A DNA stretch of 38,713 nt, from contig CAAGIO010000018.1 of the NCBI GenBank assembly GCA_900769945.1, positions 1 through 38,713 of the forward strand. The letters are read 5' to 3'. This document shows positions 1 to 10,200 of the stretch, piece after piece. Both the position numbers and the translations under genes were made by a program. The DNA is from Bacteroidales bacterium. GTDB lineage: Bacteria; Bacteroidota; Bacteroidia; Bacteroidales; F082. The notes below the pieces were generated by a model. That model saw nothing but the letters and a program-made list of their open reading frames with translations, did no database searches and had not been told where the DNA came from. The number at the start of each line of letters is the position of its first letter. Position 1 is the stretch's first letter.

Positions 1-85
1 GATATACGAGGTCTGTCTTATCCACATACACATATCCGTCCTTTATCAGACCCTCGAAATCCTGTACTCCAATAGGGTATTTCAT
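1..85 (-). CDS. AAA-ATPase-like / PD-(D/E)XK family protein, 5' fragment
   Basis: Only the first 28 codons lie in the window; the gene runs off the left edge. The protein begins MKYPIGVQDFEGLIKDGYVY and continues VDKTDLVY. This is the standard opening of the large Bacteroidota family with an N-terminal AAA-ATPase-like domain (PF09820) and a C-terminal PD-(D/E)XK nuclease-like domain (DUF1703). Such proteins occur in many paralogues in gut Bacteroidales; their role is not established. The start is well supported: a GGAGG Shine-Dalgarno sits 8 bases before the ATG, and a -7 promoter box lies about 45 bases upstream. The family call rests on the N-terminal signature alone; the Walker motifs and the nuclease domain are outside the window. 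Confidence 0.75.
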   Translation of the reverse strand, partial: MKYPIGVQDFEGLIKDGYVYVDKTDLVY

Positions 86-129
86 ATCTATCCTCCGTTT
101 TTGGTTTTAATAAATCTTTATTCTGACCG

Positions 130-137
130 CAAAGGTA
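130..137 (-). promoter_or_regulatory. Bacteroidota -7 box for the AAA-ATPase-like gene
   Basis: CAAAGGTA on the plus strand reads TACCTTTG on the minus strand and fits TAnnTTTG. It lies 45 bases before the ATG at 85. No clear -33 TTTG at the usual spacing was found. Confidence 0.6.
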
Positions 138-204
138 CAAAGAAAACGTTTGGGAGAGAGACAAATTATTGTTTTTTTCAACAAAAAAGCTTTGAGCCTT
201 TAAC

Positions 205-284
205 ATAATGTATGATTCATAATGTATGATTTCATCATTCCCCGTTGACCATAGACCGTTGACTATTGACTCTCGACCTCACCC
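205..284. repeat. short repeats 3' of the first FGE-domain gene
   Basis: Two adjacent near-copies of ATAATGTATGATTC lie at 205-218 and 219-233. They are followed by a short run of TTGACNN heptamers (GTTGACCATAGACCGTTGAC and neighbours, 243-270) ending in the module GACTCTCGACCTCACC. The same heptamers and end module close the larger repeat blocks near 2,180-2,222 and 38,228-38,283. No coding sequence is evident between 86 and 290. Confidence 0.75.
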
Positions 285-290
285 CTAATC

Positions 291-416
291 CTAAGGAACG
301 AGGACGAGGCGAAGACCGAGGTTGAAGTAACTGTCGCTGGGGTCGTGGTAGTAACGATTCGAGACACGGCAGTACTTTGCGTAGTAGCTCCAACTACCAC
401 CACGAAGGACGCGGTC
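291..416 (-). other. candidate DGR variable region 1 (3' end of the FGE-domain gene)
   Basis: This is the final stretch of the gene, from the codon before the RVLRGGSW framework to the stop. Framework codons are identical or synonymous in the paralogue at 38,453-38,578. Three clusters differ (SYY, YYHD and YFNL here; CCD, NSSG and SNYY there). Nearly all varied codons end in C and differ at bases 1 and 2, as expected when AAC codons of a template repeat are copied with adenine mutagenesis. No template repeat or reverse transcriptase is visible in the window, so this is a footprint, not proof of an active system. Confidence 0.7.
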
Positions 417-1658
417 AGAGCCTGTTGATGGTCCTTGGGGGTTGGTCTGCGCCTCCGCGCTGTAATCACCGTACCAGTCAGAGCACCACTCCCATACGTT
501 GCCACTCATGTCGTATATCCCAAGCTCGTTTGGAGACTTTGTACCTACAGGGTGGGTCGTGTTCTCACTGTTGCCAATATACCATGCCACTTCATCTACA
601 TTGTTGCTCCCGCTATATTTGTAATGGCAGCTTTGGTTGCCTCCTCGTTCCGCATACTCCCACTCGGCCTCTGTCGGAAGCCGGAAAGTCGCACCCGTAA
701 GTCTGTTCAACCTGCTAATGAACTTCTGACAGTCGTCCCAGCTGATATAATATGCAGGATAATTGGCTCCCACGCCATAACTGTTAGTCTGCGCTGTCCC
801 CGGCCAAGAGCCCATAACGGCGAGCCAGAACTCCTGCGTAACCTCATACTTGCCAATATAGTAGCCGTCAAGCGTCACACTATGCATAGGATACTCGTCT
901 TTCTCCGCTTCGTTCCCCTGCTCCGTGGTCGCTCCCATATCGAAGGTGCCACCCTCCACATAAATCATCTTGAAGGTTACGCCGTTGACTGTGAACTCAT
1001 TTGGATTATTTGTTTCAAATGTCCTCGTCTCACCATAGACAGTGCCTTCACTGGTTGTCGCATAAGCCCTTACATAGTATGTGGTGTTTCCTGTAAGGTC
1101 GGTGATAGTTGATGTGAACGCGCCTGCTCCGCTGCCGTCAACGGTGTGTGAGTCATCTACCGTAGGGTTGTCTGTGGTGTTCCAGCACACGCCCCTCGCC
1201 GTCACAGTGAGGTCTCCCTCTGTAACCTCTCCTCCACACTCTGCCGTCGTAAAGCTGACATTTGTCACTTCCGATGTTGTCACCGTTGGAAGGATATATG
1301 CCGCCGTCTTAAACGTCTTAGTCTCACTCTCTACCTTTCCATCTTCCATGTTCAGCCTCATCCTATAATAATATGTAGTCTCCGCTTTCAATCCCGTGGC
1401 GGTAACAGTGAGGCTGTTCCCTGAAACGGTCGCCTCAAAACTATTGGCGTTGGCAAATCCCTCGTCCTCCGACACCTCCATGGCTATTGAGACAATCTCA
1501 CCCGACCATGAATAGTCGGCAGTCAATGTGGCGGTTATTCCCCCAATTGTCCATTCCTCGTTTGTAATCTCGAACTTAAACTCATTCAAGTCCTTGTCTT
1601 TCTTACACCCGAAAAGCAGCATTGTGGCTGCGATGATAAATAATAATCTTGTTTTCAT
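291..1658 (-). CDS. Surface lipoprotein with FN3-like domains and FGE-sulfatase (C-type-lectin fold) domain; probable DGR target
   Basis: 455 residues. A lipoprotein signal peptide ends in LLFGC with the acylated Cys at 18, so the protein is probably exported and membrane-anchored. Two Fn3-like beta domains follow (about 35-120 and 125-215; both carry the TTYYYR/TTYYVRAYA strand). A formylglycine-generating-enzyme-type domain covers about 222-455, with FKMIYVEGGTFDMG, the EVTQEFW segment, LPTEAEWEYA, GNVWEWCSDWYG, RVLRGGSW and the terminal GLRLVLVP. In this fold the true enzyme uses a Cys-x4-Cys pair after GGSW; here the first Cys is Tyr, so catalysis is unlikely. The fold is instead used as a ligand-binding scaffold, and the last 42 codons carry DGR-type variable codons. 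A -7 box lies about 100 bases upstream. A paralogue ends at 38,453. The ligand is unknown. Confidence 0.85.
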   Translation of the reverse strand: MKTRLLFIIAATMLLFGCKKDKDLNEFKFEITNEEWTIGGITATLTADYSWSGEIVSIAMEVSEDEGFANANSFEATVSGNSLTVTATGLKAETTYYYRMRLNMEDGKVESETKTFKTAAYILPTVTTSEVTNVSFTTAECGGEVTEGDLTVTARGVCWNTTDNPTVDDSHTVDGSGAGAFTSTITDLTGNTTYYVRAYATTSEGTVYGETRTFETNNPNEFTVNGVTFKMIYVEGGTFDMGATTEQGNEAEKDEYPMHSVTLDGYYIGKYEVTQEFWLAVMGSWPGTAQTNSYGVGANYPAYYISWDDCQKFISRLNRLTGATFRLPTEAEWEYAERGGNQSCHYKYSGSNNVDEVAWYIGNSENTTHPVGTKSPNELGIYDMSGNVWEWCSDWYGDYSAEAQTNPQGPSTGSDRVLRGGSWSYYAKYCRVSNRYYHDPSDSYFNLGLRLVLVP

Positions 1659-1755
1659 TTCTGTACTGTATTTATGATGATTAAACGGATTTATATTTCT
1701 TCAAGCTGAATTCACTTCTTTTTAAAACAATTGCAAAACACAACTAAAGCGACCA

Positions 1756-1763
1756 CAAATATA
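1756..1763 (-). promoter_or_regulatory. Bacteroidota -7 box for the FGE-domain lipoprotein gene
   Basis: CAAATATA reads TATATTTG on the minus strand, a fit to TAnnTTTG. It predicts an untranslated leader of roughly 90 bases before the ATG at 1658. Confidence 0.6.
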
Positions 1764-1913
1764 AAAAAAACCGAGATATAAACACTTATTTTTATGGAAT
1801 TTTTTCAAGACTTCGGCATATTATAATTGTACTTGTTGGCAGCTGATAAAATAAGTCATTGCGCACTATAGTTTTTGACTGTTTTAGAAATTCAAATACA
1901 AATGAGAAGTTTG

Positions 1914-2222
1914 AGCCTTGAGTTATGAGCAATTATTCCCAACCCAATTGACCGTTGACTATTGACCATAGACCGTTGACTCTTAAACTCCTTAAACTTT
2001 AAACCCTTAAACAAAAAAGCCGTGAGCAATGAGTTATGAGCCGTGAGCAGTTATTCCCACCCCAATTGACTATCGAATGTTGACCGTTGACTATCGCCTA
2101 TTGACCCTTAAACCCCTTAAACTCCTTAAAACCTACTACTATCTACTATCTAATCTCTAATAACTACTATCTAATAACTCCCCGTTGACCATAGACCATT
2201 GACTATTGACTCTCAACCTCAC
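1914..2222. repeat. composite degenerate repeat block B
   Basis: This fills most of the 620-base gap between the FGE-domain gene and the phosphofructokinase gene. It is built of short-word modules: TGAGCCNTGAG-type words, GCAATTATTCCCAACCCAATTG (starts at 1929, with a variant at 2047, 118 bases apart), runs of TTGACNN, runs of CTTAAAC and a run of CTACTATCTA-like words. It ends in GACTCTCAACCTCAC. No open reading frame here has support. Confidence 0.85.
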
Positions 2223-2225
2223 AGC

Positions 2226-2264
2226 CAAAATAATAAGAGACGGGAGACCCAAGCACCCGTCTCT
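2226..2264 (-). terminator. rho-independent terminator of the phosphofructokinase gene
   Basis: A perfect 9-bp stem (AGAGACGGG at 2236-2244, CCCGTCTCT at 2256-2264) with an 11-base loop lies 16 bases past the stop on the minus strand. It is followed there by a T-rich tail (TTATTATTTT). Confidence 0.85.
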
Positions 2265-2280
2265 ATATACGGTGAAGAGG

Positions 2281-3495
2281 CTACCAGTTAAGAATCTTTC
2301 TGAAGTCGTAGTCCTCTGGATTTTCGACAAACTTCTTTGCGCCCTCATAGTCTTGAGGGGTGATATATTGGAGGCAGTTATTGAAAATCAGTTTAGCTTT
2401 TTCGCCTTTCATATTGACGAGGCGAGGTTTCACCTTACCGTTTTCGTCTTCAACATCTTTAAGATAGAGAGGGCTGACTTCGCCTTTAGGGTCGGCGGTG
2501 ACCATTGCGCCGCTAACGCCCTCGTCGAAGAGTTTCTTCACTCCATAGCCGAGGATAGAGCAGTATTGAAGGTCGAAGGCGCATGGGTCAACGCAGCGCA
2601 CCTCGTATCCAATCTCCACAGGGCGGCTCTTAATATTGATGCCGAGGAGCTTCAGTCTTTCCTGCAGCAGCATATTGAAGATATGAGCCTTACTCACGTT
2701 TCCGAGTTCCGGGTGGCCATGGTCGTCGTAGGTGAAGTTCACGCCAGAGTTCTGTATCTCATCATCAGACATGAAGTGGAACACGCCCTCGCTTACAATT
2801 GCGACGCCGTAGCTGACGCCAATCATCTTACGTTTTATCATAGAGCTGATGATGAGCCTTATGATTCTGTCGAAGGTGACTTCGGTGTTATAGAACATTT
2901 CAGGGATGATAATCATAGGATAGTGGCAGGCAGCGCCCATTCCGAAGGCGAGGTGTCCGGCTTCACGACCCATTGCGGCGACGGTGAACCAGTTACCGCT
3001 TGTACGTGCGTCCTCATAGACAGTCTGGGAGATCCTGACGCCGGCTTCCTTTGCGGAGTAATAGCCGAAGGTAGGGCTGCCCTCAGGAAGAGGAAGGTCG
3101 TTGTCTATCGTCTTAGGTACATGGATATTCTGCACGTTGACATTATTGTTTTTCAAAAACTTAGAGATACGGTTCGCTGTTGATGCAGTATCGTCACCAC
3201 CTATAGTCACAAGAAGCTGCACATCATTTTTTACAAAGAAATCAACGTTAAACTCCTCATCTTTCGGTTTATAACGGCTCATTTGAAGGGCAGAGCCACC
3301 CATTTTCATTATCTGGTCAGCATAAAGAAAATCAATGTCAACGGTTTTAGGGTTCTCTTTAAAGAGGTTCTTATATCCTTCGTGAAGACCGATGACACGG
3401 TAGTTGTCCTTAAGGAACGTCTTGGCAACAGTGCTGATAACTGTATTGATGCCCGGTGCAGGGCCGCCGCCTGCGAGAATTACGATTGATCTCAT
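2281..3495 (-). CDS. pfp: 6-phosphofructokinase, pyrophosphate-dependent type
   Basis: 404 residues, full length. It catalyses phosphorylation of fructose 6-phosphate in glycolysis, in the cytoplasm. The N-terminal phosphate-donor loop ILAGGGPAPGINTVI is present (about 6-20). The two residues that separate PPi from ATP users both point to PPi: GGDDT (about 98-102) has the second Asp where ATP enzymes have Gly, and PKTIDNDLP (about 127-135) has Lys where ATP enzymes have Gly. The MGREAGHLA segment of the fructose 6-phosphate site is also intact. PPi enzymes work reversibly, which fits an anaerobe saving ATP; the donor is inferred from these residues, not measured. The gene stands alone, with its own -7 box and terminator. 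Confidence 0.93.
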   Translation of the reverse strand: MRSIVILAGGGPAPGINTVISTVAKTFLKDNYRVIGLHEGYKNLFKENPKTVDIDFLYADQIMKMGGSALQMSRYKPKDEEFNVDFFVKNDVQLLVTIGGDDTASTANRISKFLKNNNVNVQNIHVPKTIDNDLPLPEGSPTFGYYSAKEAGVRISQTVYEDARTSGNWFTVAAMGREAGHLAFGMGAACHYPMIIIPEMFYNTEVTFDRIIRLIISSMIKRKMIGVSYGVAIVSEGVFHFMSDDEIQNSGVNFTYDDHGHPELGNVSKAHIFNMLLQERLKLLGINIKSRPVEIGYEVRCVDPCAFDLQYCSILGYGVKKLFDEGVSGAMVTADPKGEVSPLYLKDVEDENGKVKPRLVNMKGEKAKLIFNNCLQYITPQDYEGAKKFVENPEDYDFRKILNW

Positions 3496-3524
3496 ATCTG
3501 CGATTTTTATTTCATATAATTTTG

Positions 3525-3532
3525 CAAAGTTA
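3525..3532 (-). promoter_or_regulatory. Bacteroidota -7 box for pfp
   Basis: CAAAGTTA reads TAACTTTG on the minus strand, 30 bases before the ATG at 3495. Confidence 0.65.
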
Positions 3533-3601
3533 AAAAAACAATGATTAACCCAGCAATTGTTTTACAAAAAAAATACATCTTCGAATAAAAGGAAAAATTA
3601 C

Positions 3602-3609
3602 TATCTTTG
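3602..3609 (+). promoter_or_regulatory. Bacteroidota -7 box for ruvA-sprA
   Basis: TATCTTTG is an exact TAnnTTTG match. It overlaps the TTG at 3607 that would extend ruvA, which is a reason to reject that longer start. Transcription probably begins near 3616. Confidence 0.7.
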
Positions 3610-3636
3610 CAGTTTAAAATATTTTTGCGAAAATCT

Positions 3637-4221
3637 ATGTATAGTTTCATCTCTGGAACCGTTGTTGAGAAAAACCCGGCTTACGTTATCATTGATAATC
3701 AAGGCATAGGATACCTTATTAATATCACTTTGAACACTTTCACCGCTATTGGCGAGCAAGAAAAAGTGAGATTATATGTACATCTTGCCATACGAGAGGA
3801 CGCGCACACACTTTACGGCTTCTATACGGAGCAGGAGCGTTCGCTATTCCTTCAGCTGATAACGGTGTCGGGAGTGGGCTGTAACACAGCTCGTCTCATC
3901 CTCTCATCGATGACGGTGAAGGAGGCTGCCGAAGCCATAGCCACAAGCAACACAAGGCTGATACAGGGAGTGAAAGGCATAGGTGCAAAGACTGCACAAC
4001 GTATTGTCGTTGACCTTCACGACAAGATTGGCAAATTAGAGATAGAAGAAGGCGAAAAAACATCACCGGCATACAATACAACAAGAGATGAGGCGTTATC
4101 AGCATTAATGGTCTTAGGCTTCAGCAAAGCTAATATTGAGAAGATATTGGACAAACTGATGAAGCAGATGGACAATCCTGCGGTTGAGGACCTCATCAAA
4201 GAATCATTGAGACTATTGTGA
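3637..4221 (+). CDS. ruvA: Holliday junction branch-migration protein RuvA
   Basis: 194 residues from the ATG at 3637. A longer reading from TTG 3607 would start inside the promoter box and add ten residues absent from the family, so it was not used. RuvA binds four-way junctions and loads the RuvB motor during recombinational repair. The N-terminal OB fold is clear (MYSFISGTVVEKNPAYVIID). Two helix-hairpin-helix motifs follow (VSGVGCNTARLIL near 78-90 and VKGIGAKTAQRIV near 113-125). The C-terminal RuvB-contact domain covers about 147-194 (ALSALMVLGFSKANI). The gene precedes sprA by 11 bases, so the two are probably co-transcribed. This ruvA-sprA-gcvH neighbourhood is known from other Bacteroidota. 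Confidence 0.95.
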   Translation: MYSFISGTVVEKNPAYVIIDNQGIGYLINITLNTFTAIGEQEKVRLYVHLAIREDAHTLYGFYTEQERSLFLQLITVSGVGCNTARLILSSMTVKEAAEAIATSNTRLIQGVKGIGAKTAQRIVVDLHDKIGKLEIEEGEKTSPAYNTTRDEALSALMVLGFSKANIEKILDKLMKQMDNPAVEDLIKESLRLL

Positions 4222-4232
4222 TTGAAAGAGTT

Positions 4233-7200
4233 ATGAGTTTGAAATTGGTAAGATATATCGTTGCATTATCGCTGTTTTGCGTTTGCTTCATATCGCAGGC
4301 CCAGGAGCAGGACCTGCTTTTCCCTATCCCGGAGGACGACGGGAACCCGTTTAACCAGAGCAACAAGTCGGGACTATATTTCAACGATCCCCCGAACATT
4401 CAGCGGACAATAGAGTACGACCCCGTCACCGGTCAGTACGTCTTCGTCAACAAGATAGGCGACTTCACCTACCGTGACTCCTTCACGATGTCGAAAGAAC
4501 AGTACTCCGACTATCTCACAGCGAAATCCATAAACGACTATTGGAAGGAACGCCGCGAAAGCTCTATGGGCAACAACAACGGCAACCAGCTGATACCACC
4601 CATCTACGTAGGCGGCAAGGTGTTCGACAAGATTTTCGGCAGCAACACCATCGACATCAAGCTGCAAGGCTCGGCCGACATCACATTCGGCATCAAGCAC
4701 CAACGCAGACGAGACCCGTCGCTCACGGTGGCACAGCAAAAGACCACTAACTTCGACTTCGACGAGAACATACAGCTCAGTGCGTCAGCGAAAATAGGTG
4801 AGAAGATTCAGTTCAAGATGTCGTATAACACCAAGACGCAGTTCTCGTTCGAGAACAAACTCACCCTCAAATATGAAGGCGACGAGGACGACATCATACA
4901 ACTCATCGAGGCCGGCAACGTGAGCATGCCGCTGCGAAGCACCCTTATCACCGGCACACAGTCGCTCTTCGGCTTCAAGACAAAGCTTAAGTTCGGGAAG
5001 ACATCTATCACCGCCATCGCATCGTATCAAGAGAGTGAGACACAAAACATCGCTGTCAACGGAGGCGCACTCACACAGGAGTTTGAATTAGAATGCCTTG
5101 ACTACGAGGAGAACAGGCACTTCTTCCTCAGCCAATATTTCCGTGACCATTATGAGGAAGCCCTCGCCAACCTCCCCACAGTGAACTCAAGCATCAACAT
5201 CACTAAGATAGAAGTATGGGTCACCAACACCAACTCAAACTACGACAACTGCCGTAACATCGTGGCATTCACCGACTTAGGTGAAGGTAAAGACGAATGG
5301 ATATATAATCATAACAAAGTACACCCCACTGTGGGACAGCCTTATCCGAGCAACTACGCCAACGACCTCGTCGCCACCATGGACACCACGCAGATACGCA
5401 ACATGAACACGGTGACATCTTATCTCTCATCAAACGGATATATCTCCGGCCGTGACTTCGAGAAGATTCAGAAAGCGAGGAAGCTCTCACCCACGGAATA
5501 CACCGTGAACAACAAACTCGGCTTCATCACCCTGAATATCACCCTCAACTCAAACCAGACACTTGCAGTAGCCTACCAATACACCGTCATCGGACAAGAT
5601 GGCGTCTTCCAAGTAGGTGAGTTCTCCGACCAAGGAGTGAGAGACCCTAACCTGCTCATCACCAAGATGTTGAAGAGCACCACCATCAACACCAACATGC
5701 CGATGTGGGACCTTATGATGAAGAACGTCTATAACATCAGGGCATATCAGGTGGCATCGACAAACTTCAACATGAACATCTTATACCTTGGAAACCAGAA
5801 CGGTGTCGCCACCGGTTATTTTGCCGACGCACCGGAAGACATCAAGGGGACATCTCTCATCAACCTCATGGGGTTAGACCGACTGAACAACCAGAACAAC
5901 CCTGTGGCGGGCGGCGACGGACTCTTCGACTTCATCAACGGAGCATCCACATCGGGAGGTACTATCAATGCAGCGACAGGACGCATCTTTTTCACAGTGC
6001 TTGAGCCTTTCGGAAGCCATATCAGGAATAAAATCTTCCCCGACAACCCGGCACTCGCAGACAAATACGCCTTCGACTCTCTCTACTCCACCACAAAAGT
6101 CATGGCGCAACAATACACCGACAAGAACAAATACCGTCTTGAAGGACGTTACACCTCGTCATCAGGAAGTGAGATAAACCTCAACGCCCTCAACGTGCAG
6201 CCCGGCTCCGTAACAGTCACCGCCGGCGGCGTGCCTCTCACCGAAAACGTTGACTATACCGTCGATTACACCCTCGGCCGCGTCACTATCCTTAACGAGG
6301 CCCTCCTCAACTCAGGAACAACCATCAACGTCTCCCTCGAAAATAACACCGCACTCTCTACAATAAAGAAGACATACCTCGGTGCAAGGGTGGAACACGA
6401 GTTCAACCCGAACTTCATCGCCGGCGGTACCATACTCCACCTGTCAGAAAGAGCATACACCACCAAGGTAAACTACAACGACGAGCCCATCTCAAACACC
6501 ATCTACGGCTTCGACATCAACTATCAAACTGAATCACAATGGCTTACAGATATTATCGACAAGCTGCCACTTATAGAGACAAGCACAAAATCCAGAATAA
6601 CGGTCTATGGTGAGTTCGCCCGCTTCATCCAAGGGATAAACAAAGACTCAGGACAGACCGGCACCTCATATATTGATGACTTCGAGGGCGCAAAATCCAC
6701 CATCGACCTGAGACAATGGCATTATTGGCATCTTGCCAGCACACCACAGAAACAAGGCAAGCTCTTCCCGGAGGCTTCAAACGTAGGCATAGACTACGGA
6801 AAGAACAGGGCAAAACTCTCGTGGTACATCATTGACCAGTCGGTATTTTACGACAGATACGGAACACTTCTGCCGGCAAACATCACCAATGACGAGCTTT
6901 CAGACCACAGGGTGCGCCAGATTCTTGAGACAGAGATATTCCCTAACCGCGACATCCAAGCCGGGACATCCACCAACATGTCGGTGCTCAACCTCGCCTA
7001 TTACCCTAAAGAACGCGGACCTTACAACTATGACACTGATAATGTTAACGAAGACGGCACATTCGACAACCCGGAAGACAGATGGGGCGGCATCATGCGC
7101 GCGATAGAGTCGTCCGACTTCAACTCCACAAACGTGGAATATATAGAGTTCTGGATGATGGACCCGTTCTTCGAAGGACAAGACCAGACGAACACCGGAC

Positions 7201-10200
7201 AGCTGTATTTCAACTTAGGTGATGTCTCGGAAGATATCTTGAGAGACGGAAGGAAGTCGTACGAGCACGGACTCCCAACCGACGCCGATGTCATCAACGT
7301 AGATACCACAGTATGGGGACGCGTGCCTTCACTGCAAGCATTGGTCAACGCCTTTAACAACGACCCGGAGACACGTAAATACCAAGATGTCGGCTACGAC
7401 GGTCTCGATGATAACGACGAACGCAGCTTCTTCTCTCAGTTCCTTGAGACGATGAGAAGCAAACTCAGCCCAGAGGCCTTCGACGCTCTTAACAACGACC
7501 CTTCGTCCGACGACTACCACTACTTCCGTGGCACCGACTACGACGAGGACGACAAATACAGCAGCATACTCGAACGCTATAAAAAATATACAGGTAGCGA
7601 AGGTAACTCTCCTTCCGAGACACAATACACCGAGAACTACACCACAAACAACAGTACCCTCCCCGACCAAGAGGACATCAACGGTGACAACACCCTCAGC
7701 GAGGCAGAGAACTATTATCAGTATGTGGTGGAGCTCGACCCCGTAAAGATGCAGAAGACAGGCGAGAACTACATCTCCGACATCCTTGAGACTAACGTCA
7801 AGACCGCCAATGGCGAGAACAAGAGAATCAAATGGTACCAGTTCAGGATTCCTATCCGCGAGCCTAACAGTGTGATAGGCAACATAGAAGGATACAGCTC
7901 CATCAGGTTCCTCAGGATGTTCCTCAAAGGATTCAAGGACGACATCGTGATACGTTTCGCCACCCTCGACCTCGTGAGAGGAGAATGGAGGACATACACC
8001 AACGCCATACAGGCACCGGGTGAGTACCAGCCGGGTGACCAGACAAACCACACCATCTTCGAGATGTCGGCCGTCAACCTTGAGGAGAACAGTAGCAGGA
8101 CACCAGTGCCTTACTGCATCCCTCCCGGAATACAGCAGGAGGTTTATACCGGAGCCACGTCAACGGTGCGACAGAACGAACAGGCACTGCAGCTCTCAGT
8201 GAAGAACCTCGTTGACGGTGACGCCCGCGGAGTGTATAAGACCACACAGTTCGACTTCCGGTTCTATCAGAAGATGAAGATGTTCGTCCATGCCGAAAGC
8301 ATCGTTGACGGACAAGTGAAAGACAACGAGGTGACACTCTTCCTACGATTCGGCTCCGACCTCACCGACAACTACTACGAATATGAGGTGCCGCTGAAAA
8401 TAACACCTTGGTACACATCCATCACCGATGAATACGGCATCTGGCCGGAATCAAACATGGTTGAGATTGACTTCCAGAAAGTTGTCAACGTGAAATCGAA
8501 CCGTAACACCGCTATGGCTAACGGCAACAAAGAGATACGCACCAACAGGATTTATATGGAGATGGACGGGAAGAACTACATCAAAGTACTCGGTAACCCA
8601 ACCATCAGCGAGGTGCGCTCCATGATGATAGGTATCCGTAACCCTATCCATGATGGCGAGGTGCCAGAAGATAAGAGCGTCATCGTCTGGGTCAATGAAT
8701 TGAGAATGACCGACTTAAACAGCAACGGCGGCTATGCGGCGACAGGTCGGGTGGAGACAATACTCGCTGACCTCGGCCGCGTCTCAGTAGCCGGCTCTTA
8801 CTCCTCCTCCGGATACGGCTCCCTTGAGACGAAAATCACTAACACCGAGCTTCAGGCCCAAGGCACCTATAATGTGTCCGCCGACATCGACCTCGGAAAA
8901 TTCATGGTGCCAGAAAAGAGCGGCATGACAGTGCCAATACATTTCGACCATAACAACACCACTATTACTCCGGAGTTCAACCCTCTTGACCCCGATGTGA
9001 AACTGAAACGCTCCTTGCAAGACCTTGACGACAGAGGCAGAGACTCCCTCAACGACCTTTCAAGAGATGTAACGAAACAGACTAACTTCAACATCACCAA
9101 CTTACGTAAGAACCGTGTTGGGACAAAGAAACCACACTTCTGGGACATCGAGAACCTCAACGCCTCATACGCCTACACCGACCAGCTGCAGGCCAACCCA
9201 GATATGGAATACCACAAACAGAAGTCACACCGTGGCGGCATAGGCTATTCTTATTCCACGGGAGCCAAGCCTTGGCAGCCTTTCGCCAAAGCAAAATGGG
9301 CATCACCATCATACATGCAGCTGTTCCGCGACTTCAACCTCTACTATATGCCTAAGAGCTTCTCCTTCAACACTGAGATGTATCGACAGACACAGCAGCA
9401 GAAGCTTCGTAACAAGTCGTCAGGACTTATCCTCACAAAAGAGACAGTGGCGAAAAACTGGGACTGGTCGAGAAACTACGACTTCCGTTATGACATCTCC
9501 AAGGGCTTGAACTTCACATACAACGCCTCCGCCAACGCTTATATCTACGAGCCTACAGGCAACCCGGAGCGCAACAGTGAGGAATGGACCGCGAATAGAG
9601 ACACCATACGTAACGAGCTCCTCAACTTCGGTTCCATCTCCAGATTCAACCAGAGTGCGAAGATAAGCTATACTATACCTATTAATAAATTGCCTTACTG
9701 CGACTGGCTCGGAGCCACCGCCAACTACACCGGGAACTACAGGTGGATTGCCGAAGCAAAGTCGGTGCAGGCACGCCTCGGCAACACCATTGAGAACGAC
9801 AACAGCATCCAGATCTCCGCTAACGCCGACCTTTCAAAGCTGTATAACAAGGTGCCTTACCTGAAGAAGATTCTGACGCCGCAACGCTCAAACAACCGTG
9901 GCAGGAACACAAGAGGCAAGGAAGAGGAGACCGACACCATAAAGAAGAAGATTGACCTTGGGAAGGCTATCGGTGACAACGCCCTGCGCATAGTGTTCTC
10001 CGTAAAGAAGGTGTCGTTCAGCTACTCCAAGACCAACGGCGCCACCCTTCCGGGATTCATGAACACCCCGAACTACTTCGGATTGAGCAGCACCATGGCT
10101 CCGGGTATAGCCTTCGTGTTAGGACAAAACGACAACGTGCTTGACAACGCCATCAACAACGGGTGGCTCAGCGTTGACTCCACATTCAACAAGCCGTATT

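Noticed and set aside
18..206. 62-codon minus-strand open frame at the left edge
   Set aside because: It overlaps in another frame the well-supported start of the AAA-ATPase-like gene (Shine-Dalgarno, promoter box and family N-terminus) and covers promoter DNA.
291..1658. Active formylglycine-generating enzyme
   Set aside because: The first active-site Cys after GGSW is missing, the protein is an FN3-bearing lipoprotein, and no sulfatase gene is adjacent.
2206..3183. 325-codon plus-strand frame antisense to phosphofructokinase
   Set aside because: It is a shadow of the conserved minus-strand gene, has no recognisable protein features, and starts in the terminator region.
7329..8051. 240-codon minus-strand frame inside sprA
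   Set aside because: It is antisense to a conserved part of sprA; its Val/Leu-rich content follows from sprA codon use.
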